A DNA stretch of 64,000 nucleotides from assembly GCA_033439795.1 (NCBI GenBank), contig JAUTDP010000002.1, forward strand, positions 4,960,001 to 5,024,000, given 5' to 3'. The notes beneath the pieces were generated by a model. The model did not search any database, was not told where the DNA came from, and saw only the letters and a program-made list of their open reading frames with translations. The position numbers and the translations under genes are program-made. Positions 43,286 through 54,145 of the stretch are shown here, one piece after another. The DNA comes from Sordaria brevicollis. Its lineage: Eukaryota; Ascomycota; Sordariomycetes; Sordariales; Sordariaceae. Position 1 is the first letter of the stretch. Each line of letters begins with the position of its first letter.

Positions 43286-46200
43286 TTAAAGACCACCAAG
43301 TGCTATCAATCATTAGCATTCATCCCATCATCACCCCTTTGTCATCGCTCAGGTATCAGAGAAGAACTTACCAGCACACCAAGTCAAATACCAAGTCAAA
43401 CTCGCACCACCATCCAGATTCTCAGCTGTAAACCCGCCCCTCTTGGCCTTGGGATTGGGGTTGGGATTGGGGACGGGGACGGCAGCACGAACAGCAGCGG
43501 GCATTCTCATCTTGCCCCTTTCCAACGCGCGTCTGATCGTCCTCCGCGCCATCTTGGACGTGAGCGGGACGGTGCCGTTCAGTGGTACGGTTCCGTTTCC
43601 AGCGTCTGAATCAGGCACGCCAGAAGGAATGGGGGTGGTAGGCACCGAAATCGAAGTCGTAGTCGCCGTTGGAGCAAGAGTAGGAGTTGTCAGACCAGGA
43701 GTGCTGACGGTGCTGGTCGGCGCTGACGTCGAAGTTGTAGGAACGACGGGAGTCGGGTCAACAGGCGCGGTACCGTTCCCAGTACCATTCCCCGGAGCCG
43801 GAACAGTAGGGACAGTAGGATCACCACCAACACCACCACCCACTCCCCCACTAGGCACCCCAGCCCCCGAAAAAACCTCCCAAGCCCCCTTCGGATCAAT
43901 AGTCGCATAATTGCCATACAACACCCCCTTCCACCCCCCCTCCGCCTGCTCCGCCCCACCGCCCGCAAAGTACGCCTCCCACTCCTCCTTCACAAATCCC
44001 TTATCACGAACAAACATGGTATGCGGCAGCAGCGGCAACATGTGAATACCCTGGATATACTCTTTCTTGTTTCCAAAGAACGTGACATGGTCCACTTTAT
44101 TCTCGAACAAGATACCCGCTACCTTGTTGCCCACAAACTCCTTTGGCTGGATGTCGTTGGAGGAGGAGTAAAGGTAGTACGAGTTGAGGGAGCGCCGGAG
44201 GACCGAAAGCTGCAGGGCGGAGCGCTGGTAGAGCGGCTGGTTGCCCGTGGCTTGGGCCCACATCATCAGCGCGTAGACGTGCATCGAGTCTTCCGAGGAG
44301 GATTCCTGGTCTTTGCCGTCGCTGGATTCGTAAAGGCCGTGAGCCCACGAGTGGCCGTGGTACCAGTCGAAGGTGCGCCAGGCGGGGAAATGAGGGTCGA
44401 GAGAGGCCGAGGGGTTGGCGACGTCGCGGACGAGGGCGTTGACGTATTGGGCGTTAGAGGAGGAGGAGGAGGCCCATTCGGGGTCGAGGTGGACGAGCAC
44501 GGCGCCCGTGTAGATGAAGTAGCCGTAGTGGAAGTGGTGGTCGTTGTAGTAGGTGTTGCCAAAGTCGGAGCCGGAGTCGCCGGTGGTGTAGGACGCGGAG
44601 GAGACGATGCCGCCCCAGCCCTCTGTTATATCTGTCAGCAACTGCGCTCAAAGTTAGATAGGGAAGAAGTACTCACTCTCATACACCAACGGATACTTCT
44701 GCTGATTCTCCGCATACCTCGCAAACGCAACCTTCAACTGCTCCAAACCCTTCTTCGCCAGGTCCGTATCACCAAGGACATCATTGACAGCCACCAAGAT
44801 GGCCGCAAACTTGGCAAGAGCCTTGCCGCCATAGTACATACTCGGCTGGTCAGTCTGGTTGAGCATGCCCAGGCCTTGCCACGTACCAAGAAGCTCCTGC
44901 TGTGCAACAGTCTTGATGTACTCCTTCGCCGAGTCACTGATATCCTTGACGCTCCCAGCCTCAGGAGTCCAGGGAACAAATCCGATGCTCATGGGCTTGC
45001 TGACATCTTCCTCCATGGTCCACTCATCGCCAACCACAGCAACAGCGACGCCCTTGGTGGTGGTATCGAGCTTGACGTTGGAGGCGACCTTGGCAGCCGT
45101 CTCAGAGCTGAAGGATGCCTGGTGATGAGGCAAAGCGAACATGACAAGACTGGAGTTGGACGGCAACCCTTCCTTCTGGAAGCGGAAAGTATACCGGCCA
45201 CTCTGTCCGTCAACAGACCCAGAGAGTTCGACGCCAGTAGCGTAGACGCCGCAAGCAGCATCAAACAACTTCTCCGCGTCCGCTGACCCCTCAGTGCCGT
45301 TTCCACCACCGGGAAGCTTCGCAAGCTGCAACATACCCGTGAAGCTCTCCTTGGCCACGGCCGTGTGATTATCCTGCACATCCAGGTCCAAACCACCCAA
45401 CTCGCCCCTCTTGATGGCACTCACGTCACCACCAGTAGCATAAAGCAACCAAGTGGCTCCGTCGCTCATCACAAGCCTGTACTTGACAACACCGGTCTTG
45501 ACCACGCCCATGGCCTTGGTCACCATAGACCAACCCACACCAGACTTGATCACCGGCGTACCCTGCTTGTACAGCGCAGTCACCATTCCCATGCCCTGCA
45601 CCACAGGCGCCTCCAGCCTGACGGCTCCTCCGGCGCTCAGTTGCATACGAACGCTGTGCTCCTTGAGATCCTGAGTCGTGAGCTCAACACCGCCCGTCGC
45701 ATTTCCCTTTTCCAGTTCCTCCTCAGAGAGAACCACGTCGGCTCGGCCGACGGGACTTCCGAACCACCTGGCTGCTCCGCTACCATTGGGGTCCGGCTCG
45801 CCAAAGAAGCGCTGGCTGGCGTCAACGTGCGAAACAGCCAGGCCCCAGGCGCCGGAATCGCCTTGACCCTTGGGCCACTGCAGGGAGTAAGGATGGGTCC
45901 AGACGGTAGAAGATTGCGAGCCGAGGAACCAGTTGGCGTGGAACTTGTTGGTCGGGATCGCGCCCTCTTGAGTCTTGATGCCCTTGCGGGGAGCGGGGTG
46001 GTCGGGCTGCGTCTGGAGGCAGGCGGGAAGAGAGAGGTCGGAGGTGATGGGTGTGGAGAAGAGGTCGCCGCCAGCACCACCGGAAGGAGAAGTGCCTTCG
46101 GAGGGGCCCTTGTTGTTTGGTGGCTGCTGATTGTAATTCTTGGGAGGAGGAGGGGGAGAAGGCTTGCTGCCGGTGCCCTTGTAAGGCGGAAAGTATGAAG

Positions 46201-46600
46201 GTGGTGATGGAGCCACTAGGGGAGTAGTGCCAGCCATTCCACTTGGGGGCCCAGTCTTGCTGAGAGGTCTTGGTGCTGTCCTGAACCGATTCCCGACGTT
46301 GATTTCGCTGGTGATGGGGTCTCTGGCGTTGAGGTTGCCGTTATCGTCTGATGTTGTTGCCGCTCGGACGTTGGTACTTGCGTCCACACCCGAAGATTCT
46401 GGTGCCGTCTCTTTCTGGTTGAGAGAGCCTCGCCAGTCTGGCGCAAAAGGATAGTAGTGTCGTCTGGCACGTATTGACTCTGGTATTATCGCCAAGCTGG
46501 CTGCTTGTTGGATCTGTAGCAGTGTTGTTAGCCACAGCAACAAGAGCCATGCTGTCGGCGTGCTGTGCCGTCGTCTCTCGGTGTTGATGAATCCAATCAT
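43286..46600 (-). CDS. endo-1,3-beta-glucanase, glycoside hydrolase family 81
   Basis: Secreted or wall-bound enzyme that cleaves beta-1,3-glucan, likely in wall remodelling or septum/spore separation. Exons 46600-44677 and 44622-43372, and probably a short last exon 43302-43286 (1063 aa); if that intron (GTAAGT...GCTAAT...TAG) is not spliced, the protein ends at 43349. The N-terminus has a basic start and a hydrophobic signal or anchor at about residues 16-38, then a Pro/Gly-rich linker to about 175. GH81 marks: F-H-A-N-W-F-L-G, T-H-P-Y-S-L-Q-W-P, G-W-G-G-I-V-S, N-D-H-H-F-H-Y-G-Y, and the catalytic region E-S-S-D-G-K-D-Q-E-S-S-S-E-D. A Thr/Pro/Ser-rich stretch after the catalytic part is interrupted by V-P-[LT] G-N-G-T repeats and ends near Y-L-T-W-C-A. 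The intron 1 acceptor could be 15 bases earlier. Confidence 0.88.
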
Positions 46601-48825
46601 ATTGGATATCGTTCAACGGTGTGAAAATGATTCAAAGAGAAGTAAGAGATGAAGAGCAATATGCTATCATGGCACTTGACCGTATGAGAGAGAATGAGAA
46701 GCTGTTGAATGAAGGGCATCATGTTGTTTATGTAGGTATTGACGATTCGGAATCCGAGTCAGTCAAGATGTTCCCATGATTGACTTCCCCTTTGCCCTCA
46801 TCGTGGCGGTTTCTTGTCGTTTGCGGAGGTGTGCTCGTCCTCCTCCTTGATGTGGGAGCCCCGGGTATCTCAGTCTGCCTCCACGATCCTCTCTGAACCC
46901 AGAAGTCGACCGGGCAAGGCAGAATTCTGTCTTCGATGCGTACCCCAACATCTCCAACTTTTCCAACCGAGTAAACATCCACATGCGGCGCGTTGGAATG
47001 TATTTCACCACCATGTCTCAACCAACTCGGTGTCAACTACCCCGAGCCGCAATCCCGAGCCCATCATGACACTAAAATGCTCAACTCATCTCACTCACCT
47101 AGGTAACTTCACCAACCCTCGCGAGCCTTCTCGCAGTATTCCAGACCACGGACCTCTCAGTCCTCAATATTCTCGTTGAGAGTGGCGCTCCAGTAAAAGG
47201 CTTCTGGAAGGCTTCGATAACCCAAGCCGGAAACAAACTTTTGAGCGTGCGGTGGCGGCTTGTTTCGAGTTTCAACCAAATTCGGAAAGAGAGAAACAAA
47301 CTTTGAGTCGTAGAATGGGGAAGATGTTTCGAAACAAAAAGTGGGTAAGGCCGGACTGGTAGGTTAAAAGTTGTCGTTGCGCTCGGGCTCAGGGGTTGAG
47401 CAAGGATATCAGGAGAAAGTTGACTGTCGGTGCGTTTGGGTGTTGGACGAATTCTAGATCTTTTTGTCGGTAGGTGAACTTCGAACTTCGACTCGGTGAA
47501 CAGACCGCGTGACCGACCGTGTGGATGTTTCGTTTCGTTTCGTTTCAAACTCTGGGTTCTGCGTAGATGATAAACAATCTGCGAGATAGATATTCCTTGG
47601 AGTAAGAGTGAAGGAAAGTGAGGTTCTAGGGACAGAAGAGGATAGAGGATCGTGTGTAGTGAGTGGCAAGCAAGGATGCAAGCTTTGAAGAAAAGATTCG
47701 AATCCCCAACGAAAGGGTTTGGCGAGTTGACAAGTCGGAGTCGAAGACAGGAAGGTTCGGTTGCGAATTGCCGCCGTCCGTGGCTCCCTTTCTCCATGAA
47801 GCTTCCTCGACCTCAACTCCTAGCTGAAGAAACAAGGGTCGGTTGGCCAGAAGTAGGTTCGCTCCTTCCGGCTCGCTCCTTCCGGCTCGCTCCCAAACTC
47901 GGACTGCCACTTCATGGCGTTGGGTTCTTGAGCCAAATACCAATATTCGTCCGTGGAGCCGACCTCTCCCATACCCACATGATAAAGAACAACAGAACAG
48001 TTACGCCAGAAAAAGCCACGCGGTGCACCTTGAAGAGCCATCGACCAACGTGAAGAGATGGGGAATCTCAATATGCGTTGCCCCCTCATGCCACTCCCAT
48101 AACCCCTTTCCCCTTTCCCCTTTCCCTCCAACAGCTGTCATCCTTTCCATCACAGTGGGAAAGAGCTTCAGACATGCTTCATCACACACATAATCCGCGA
48201 CTTCCCTCACAAGCTCCCGTCTTCCTTGACCCGAGGCGGTTCATTGTCCGTCCATTGTCCGTTCCTCCAAGGACCTCCAAAAACCTCCAGTCCGATTTCT
48301 AACATTTTTCTTCAATCGCAAGAATTGCCAGATCCGACCAGCTGAGGGAAGGTAACTCGAAGCAGAATCCAGATTTCCCGGGGGTAAAACAGAAGGATGA
48401 GAGTTCGGGAGCGTCGTCGTTGATGTTTCAAGCCAAAAAGGATGGACATTGATATGTCAAGTGGAAGTGGACGGGACTGAGGCGCGTTTCCATTTCTTAT
48501 CTTGTCTTTTATCACCAATCGACAAGTGGATTGCACTAACAGCCTGCTATAGTCTCGATATGAAATCCTAGCCATTTGGTGCGCCTTCGGGGCAGTTGCA
48601 CTAACAATTAGATGCCGAGAGCTGTTAGTTACCTCTAAACAACAGAGCGTGAAGCAGCAGGCTTTGCACATACCCCGCACCCGCATTGCCACCGGCAAAC
48701 TCATGCGTTACCTTGACCAAAAATGTTGAAAAGACAAGGGAGAGGGCGGCGGGACGAGGAAACCCAAAACCAAGAGGAGAAATGAAAAAAAAAAAGAAGA
48801 GGGAAAAGTAGGTAGTAGGTAATTA
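46601..48825. other. intergenic upstream of GH81
   Basis: No gene I can support. A minus-strand frame at 47099-47797 (232 aa) is the longest but has no recognisable motif. A small tandem GCTCCTTCCG repeat (about three units) lies at 47860-47893. CCCCTTTCC runs occur near 48104-48125. Confidence 0.4.
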
Positions 48826-48975
48826 GAAAAAAAACCAAAAATGTAACTGTCTCGTTACTGGCGGGGTCTATCTATCACAACTTCGACCCAGACTCGAACC
48901 CATGACCTTTCGGTACATGAGTGATCTGGATTGCCCGTCACCTGATTCGTAGCCGCTGCGCCAGACTACCAGCAA
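48826..48975 (-). other. Pol III-type promoter with tRNA-like boxes (degenerate tRNA or SINE remnant)
   Basis: On the minus strand an A-box-like TGGCGCAGCGG (48963-48953) and a B-box-like GGTTCGAGTC (48900-48891) stand about 53 bases apart, and an eight-T terminator follows at 48834-48827. CTCATGTACCGAAAGGTC between them resembles the anticodon side of a Met tRNA. The acceptor and T stems do not pair, so it is not a working tRNA as read. A tRNA-derived SINE or a decayed tRNA is likely. Confidence 0.4.
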
Positions 48976-49205
48976 CCACCAGGGAGTACTGATAACCTAT
49001 GTTGGAAACTAGCCCAAACCAGCTAGCCTATATGGCCATGTGTAAGGGTACCCTTGCCACACAACCCTGGCAACTCGATAAGTTTCCCACGAAGCTACGC
49101 TCCTTTGGGACTTTGCGAGGAATAAAAACGAATCGAGACATAAATGGTAATTGAACACTTTTTTTTGGGGAGACGCTGTTCTTCAAGCTCTAATAATAAT
49201 CATTC
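48976..49205. other. intergenic
   Basis: Nothing recognised between the tRNA-like unit and the dispersed repeat. Confidence 0.3.
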
Positions 49206-49383
49206 CCAGCCAGCGGTGTTTGTAGTCAACCGCCAACATCAGACAGATCTCACCAAAGCAGCCAACTTGAAGATCAAACACGAAAACCAACATGTTTGTT
49301 GGACCACATCAGACTTCACGGAAGAGATTCGAGGAAAATTCGTAAGAAAAAAAAGTCGTTGATTCGGCCGGCCGCCTTGGTTC
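49206..49383 (+). repeat. dispersed repeat, copy A (inverted relative to copy B at 55993)
   Basis: A 178-bp segment from CCAGCCAGCG to CGGCCGCCTTGGTTC that reappears in reverse orientation at 55993-56200. Shared blocks include CGCCAACATCAGACA, CCAACATGTTTGTTGGAC, CACATCAGACTT, GAGATTCGAG, a long A run and CGGCCG..CCCTTGG-like ends. It has no terminal inverted repeat and no convincing frame. Class unknown. Confidence 0.65.
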
Positions 49384-51211
49384 AAAGAACGGTAGCTGGC
49401 AAGACCAAAGTCCCAATTTCTAAGGTTCTTGACCAACCCTGGGTCTAGGCTCAATTACCGCCAAGAGCTCAGGCCCGGGACAGCGAAGTACACCCACCCG
49501 TAAAAGCCATAAGCCATCATCACCACGACTTCTCATCATCTGTCGACGACATACCTCTAGGCTTCACAACTTTAGGTTTGCCTGCCTTACCCCTCTGCCT
49601 CCTCCATCGGAAACGCAGGGCTGAGAAAAGCTGACGGCATCATCGTTTTACCCCTCCATCCTCCGTTGGCTTGTCTCGATGTTGAATTGTTGATTGCTCG
49701 AACGGCGCCCCAATCGGTCGCCCGACCAATCATCGTTGAGCCAACGTTCGTTGTCGCTGTCTCGAACTAATCTTCAGGCGTCAGGCCTCCCGCTACGTAA
49801 CTGTTTTAGCTTCCCTTCCCCGCGGTCCGCGGATAGCATCATCAGCTGCTGCAAGTCACTCCCTAGACTTCTCGCGGGATAACTTCGTGGCTTCGACACG
49901 TTTTTCGGTATCGGACCCATGGCGAAGATGCTATCTTTGGCACTGCCTTAAAGAGGCGAACGTTGCCCTTACCCATCCCCATCTCATCTATCTTGTGGTC
50001 TAGACTGCCTGGCAAATGGATCTCACCCACAAGATCGTGAGATTTCCATCTTTGACCACTTTACGGTGAGAGATGGCGTGGGCATTGGTTCGCCTGACTC
50101 AGGTGGCCGAGGCATCGACTAAGCAACTGAGCGTTCGGCCTCACTGCGACAGTACGGCCAGGCACCGCCGCGCATCCATCATCGCGAATTCCGGTGAGAA
50201 TCAGCGTAAACGAAGGCAAGCGAAGGCTTACAAACAGGAGGCTATCATCGGGATGTCAGCGACCGCGACCGGGCGCAAGTTGCCCGCCTGATGAATGGCC
50301 TTGGAAACGGCCTGCCTGTCCGTCTGCATCAAACATTCCCATTGCTAAACGGGTGCCCGATATTTGGATATGGGTGTTCGTGGACATCACAGCCACAACG
50401 GTCTGCCGTCGTACGGGATGATGTTCCCTAACCCGGGCTTTCCCAATGACCCTAGGCCGAGGGAAAGGGATACCTCTAGGGAACAATCTGGAATGCTGCT
50501 GCGGTTAGAAGCCATGGAATGTTTTGTCAGACGCTACCACTGCGCTTTCACCACGAGCCTTCGCTTCATCGCTGATTCCCGACGGCCTGTATTCTGGTAC
50601 TTGCCACTGTAACCGATCCCCGATTGTCCTAGAATGCTGCACGGCAGAGCCCAGCGATAACTTCGTCATTCCGTTCCGCGGTACCTGTGACGAGCTTCAG
50701 CCACAGTAACCACTAAAAACAGGCGTCGTTCCAGGCGTTGTTGTCAGGCTGGTGTGGTGTGCCGCTGGTGGTTTGTCGGCGATTGTGTACAAAACAGGGG
50801 CTGGTGATCCGGGAGGCCAATGGTTGCACGAGAATTAGGGGGCCCGGCCCAAGTTCCAAGAAAGTCGCCCAGTCGAGCCAGTCAAATCGACGAGTGACAC
50901 AGTGACATCCTCTGTTTGAGATTGAAGAAGAGAGGCGTGACCAGTGAGAGTAAGCGGTTGCTTCATAAGCCTAACTGGCCTATAAACTCATCAGCCTGGC
51001 ACGCCGCCAAAACTTCCTCCTTGATTCAAGATTGGCGATCAATCAATTCGTCAGGCACAAAGAGTTTGTCGAGACTTCTTTTTCTGCTCATAGAGCGACG
51101 AAACATTATCATCGACTTCGCTATTAGCGAGCGCGCAAGCTTGCGATCGCCGGAAAGGTAATATTGAAGACAAGAGAAGTGACGGTGTCGATTGACACAG
51201 CGTCAGCAAAA
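49384..51211. other. long region upstream of the patatin-like gene
   Basis: No gene I can support. Short plus-strand frames (for example 50073-50291 and 50364-50612) have no recognisable features. C/T-rich stretches near 49500-49700 suggest promoters or leaders. Confidence 0.4.
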
Positions 51212-53572
51212 ATGGCAGAAGTCATCAACCCTCGTCGCCAACAACCACCACCAACACAATCCTCAGACTCACCACAACAGCCAGCACCACCACGAGAACG
51301 ACCCCGTCCTCCCGCTCTCAAAACAAGCCACTCCGCTTTACGGTCTGTAAACCGTCCACCAAACGTCCGCCGAATATCCAACCGCGTATCCATCGCCGAG
51401 CCAGAGCCAGCATCTTCTCCCGAATCCGAACCAGAACCAGAAGGCGAGCTCCAGGCAGAAAGCTCAATCACCAACAATGGCAACCAAGGAACCAAGACGA
51501 CAACAAAACCCTCACCACCAAAGAACCTCTCCTCAAACCCAACAATAGCCCACACAGCCACCACCCTCAAAATCGCCCAATCCCTCCACACCTCCCTGAC
51601 CTCCCGCCTCCGCGTCACCACCACCCCCTGGGCCTCGCGCAACATCCTCACCCTCGACGGCGGCGGGATCAAGGGTTATTCCTCCCTCATCCTTTTACGG
51701 TCGCTAATGCACGAAATCGCCCTCATCGAATCTTCCTTATCTCCCCCAGCTTTTTCCTCCGCCGACCCCACGGGGAACGAGAATTACTACTTCACCGAGT
51801 ATGACGCCTTTTTCTACGGGCCGGGGACGGAGATGCCTGACTCTGAGCTGGCGAGGAAACTAAAGGAGGGGAGGGTGAAGGTGGGGGATTTGAAAGTTGA
51901 TGTGCCGGAGGAAGTGGTGAGACGGGGGGAGTACCTGCCGGCGCATTATTTTGATTATATCGCTGGGACGAGCGTGGGGGGGCTGATTGCTATTATGTTG
52001 GGGGTGTTGGGGAGGACGGTGGAGGGGTGTTTGGAAGAATTCAAGGGCAGTGGGAGGAAGGAAGGGGGGTTGCCGCAGTTGTTTGTTGAGATGGAGGATG
52101 AGTTTCAAGAGGTTGATGTTGGGGATGGGAATCATGCGTCTAAGGATAGAGGGGAGGAGAAGGAAAAGGCGGAGAGGAGGAGGAGGGTGATTAGCTTTCC
52201 CGGTTTGGGGAGACTAGAGATTGCGTTGTTTGGAAATAAGGAGGAGAGGGAGAGGGATAAGCGACGGACTACTTGGCCGACGAAAAAGAGCAGAGCGTGG
52301 TTTGAGACGTTCTCGAGGTTCAGTGCCACGAGCACGGATTTGACGGGGACTGCTGCCGTTAGCACGACGAGGGCAGTGGCCAGCGACACGGAGGAGATAT
52401 CACCAAAGACGAAGAGACGAGAAACGAACGGCAGCACCGGCACCGAGTCTTACTCCCGCTCGAGCACCACCAGTTCGCCCTCCTCATCGTCAATCTCCTT
52501 CAAGAAAAACTCCTTCCAATGCCAAACCCTAGCCTGGTGCAGCGAAATCGACTCCGACTCCCCTACAGAACGACACCCCTACGCCTTCTGCACCTACGAA
52601 GAAGTCCTAGTAGCCGGCGACGACTCCGGAGACGAAGGAGGGGAAGGCGAAGGAGGCACCAGCAGCAGCAGCCACCTCAAAGTGCCCTCGATCCCCGAAG
52701 TCGCCAAAGCCATCACCACCCCCTCCGACTCATCCCAATTCAAACCCTTCCGCCTCCCCGCCATCGGCCAGTTCGTCGACGGCAGCAAAGAAATCCGCGA
52801 TCCAACCTTACCCGTCCTCAAGGAAATTTCCTCGCTGCTAGGTGTCGACCCAGCGGCTCCAAGGGGGTATTACGACCCGCCTATTGATTTACTGTTGTCG
52901 CTCGGGACGGATGAGCATAACGCGTGGTTTTATGAGAAACTTGTTCAACCATTCACCTCCTCCTCTACCTCCTCTACCTCCCCCTCCCCCTCCCACTCAC
53001 CACAATCACACCCCCCCTCCCCCGCCGAAGAAGAACTTAAATCCCAAAAAGGCCGTCTGTATCATCACTACCGCCGGTTCCAAGTCTCGCCCCTTTCCCT
53101 TTCCCCAACCGTAGTCTCCACCATCCCGTTTTTGCGACGACGGAATCATCTGAAAGAAATCGAGGAAGCTACGGAACGCTGGCTGAGCGCGAATAACGGC
53201 GAGCAGAGAGCGTTGCTGAGGAAATACGCCGAGATGTTGGTCCGCAAAAGGAGGGCGAGGAGCGCCACCACCAGATGGGAGACGTTTGCGCTGGGGGCGA
53301 GGTATTTTTGCTGGGTTGAGGGGTGTGGGTGGAATCCCGACACTTATAAAGGAGGAAAGGGGGGTGGGAAGGATAGGGAAGGGATGGATGAGGAGGAGGG
53401 GGAGGATGAGGGGGAGGATGAGGAAGAGACAAAGAAGAAGGAAGGGTTTGATACGAGGGGAGACTTTTGGGATCATTTGAATGATCAACACAAGATGATG
53501 AAGAGGGCGGCCAAGGGGGAGGTGTTGATTGAGGAGTGGTTGGATAGGGGGAGGAGGTTTGGGTTTTTGTAG
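51212..53572 (+). CDS. patatin-like phospholipase domain protein
   Basis: Predicted lipid acyl hydrolase, 786 aa, with no introns needed. The start is the ATG in CAAAAATGGCAG at 51212; the frame is open upstream but lacks an earlier ATG. The first 140 residues are Pro/Gln/Ser-rich and disordered. The patatin core opens with L-T-L-D-G-G-G-I-K-G-Y-S-S near residue 148 (oxyanion hole). The nucleophile elbow G-T-S-V-G is near 252, and the partner Asp is probably in F-V-D-G-S near 523. Between elbow and Asp lies an insertion of about 200 residues, basic and then Ser/Thr-rich, so the active-site parts are unusually far apart. The C-terminus has a Cys pair motif (W-V-E-G-C-G-W-N), a Glu/Asp-rich stretch and F-W-D-H-L-N-D-Q-H, which may bind metal. 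Codon use swings between C-ending and G-rich stretches within the gene. Confidence 0.82.
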   Translation: MAEVINPRRQQPPPTQSSDSPQQPAPPRERPRPPALKTSHSALRSVNRPPNVRRISNRVSIAEPEPASSPESEPEPEGELQAESSITNNGNQGTKTTTKPSPPKNLSSNPTIAHTATTLKIAQSLHTSLTSRLRVTTTPWASRNILTLDGGGIKGYSSLILLRSLMHEIALIESSLSPPAFSSADPTGNENYYFTEYDAFFYGPGTEMPDSELARKLKEGRVKVGDLKVDVPEEVVRRGEYLPAHYFDYIAGTSVGGLIAIMLGVLGRTVEGCLEEFKGSGRKEGGLPQLFVEMEDEFQEVDVGDGNHASKDRGEEKEKAERRRRVISFPGLGRLEIALFGNKEERERDKRRTTWPTKKSRAWFETFSRFSATSTDLTGTAAVSTTRAVASDTEEISPKTKRRETNGSTGTESYSRSSTTSSPSSSSISFKKNSFQCQTLAWCSEIDSDSPTERHPYAFCTYEEVLVAGDDSGDEGGEGEGGTSSSSHLKVPSIPEVAKAITTPSDSSQFKPFRLPAIGQFVDGSKEIRDPTLPVLKEISSLLGVDPAAPRGYYDPPIDLLLSLGTDEHNAWFYEKLVQPFTSSSTSSTSPSPSHSPQSHPPSPAEEELKSQKGRLYHHYRRFQVSPLSLSPTVVSTIPFLRRRNHLKEIEEATERWLSANNGEQRALLRKYAEMLVRKRRARSATTRWETFALGARYFCWVEGCGWNPDTYKGGKGGGKDREGMDEEEGEDEGEDEEETKKKEGFDTRGDFWDHLNDQHKMMKRAAKGEVLIEEWLDRGRRFGFL

Positions 53573-54145
53573 TCAGTCAAGTTTGATACCCTTGTGTTTC
53601 TTTGTGGTTTTGGATATGGATGGGATATGGGATTTGGGATAAAAGTGAAGATGCATGGCGATCATGGCGATGGAGTTTTGGGAATTTCTTTGGTTATCAC
53701 CTCATCAGTATATTGAATCAAATGATGAAGTTATCTTGACAAAGTCAAAATTGTTAACGAAGCTGCCCTGAAATGCCAAGCTTACAGAACCCCATGTGCC
53801 CTGTAAATCCCCCGACATTACCCCTGTCCCGTCCCGCAGCGCCGAGCCGTAGCATGTCCCCGCCCATTACGGCATCACCCGGCCGGGGATCCGAATTTCA
53901 CTCAATCCCGTCAGCGTCATCCACCACGGTCCGCCGAGCCCGCAAAATTTCCCGACATTCGAGTTCATCTCATCTCACCTCACAACTCGGGTCTTACGAC
54001 GTCCGGTCTCAGGTCTCACAACTTCGATCCGGTCCGGCAGTCTCGACAGTGAGCACGGCGGCCACTCACACAAAGTGACGCCCTCACTCCCATCCACCTC
54101 AACCACCTCTCACATCATCGGCCCGAGAGGCTCACCACCGTCACC
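53573..54145. other. intergenic, promoter side of the sterol-reductase-like gene
   Basis: 3' end of the patatin-like gene and upstream region of the next plus-strand gene. A C/T-rich leader (ACCTCAACCACCTCTCACATC) lies before the ATG at 54146. No gene seen. Confidence 0.4.

Noticed and set aside
44021..45286. 421-codon plus-strand frame opposite the GH81 gene
   Set aside because: Shadow of the antisense coding strand; GH81 motifs on the minus strand are decisive.
47099..47797. 232-codon minus-strand gene
   Set aside because: No recognisable domain or splice context; a stop lies just before the nearest good donor.
48891..48963. Functional tRNA-Met
   Set aside because: Boxes are present, but acceptor, T and anticodon stems do not pair as required.
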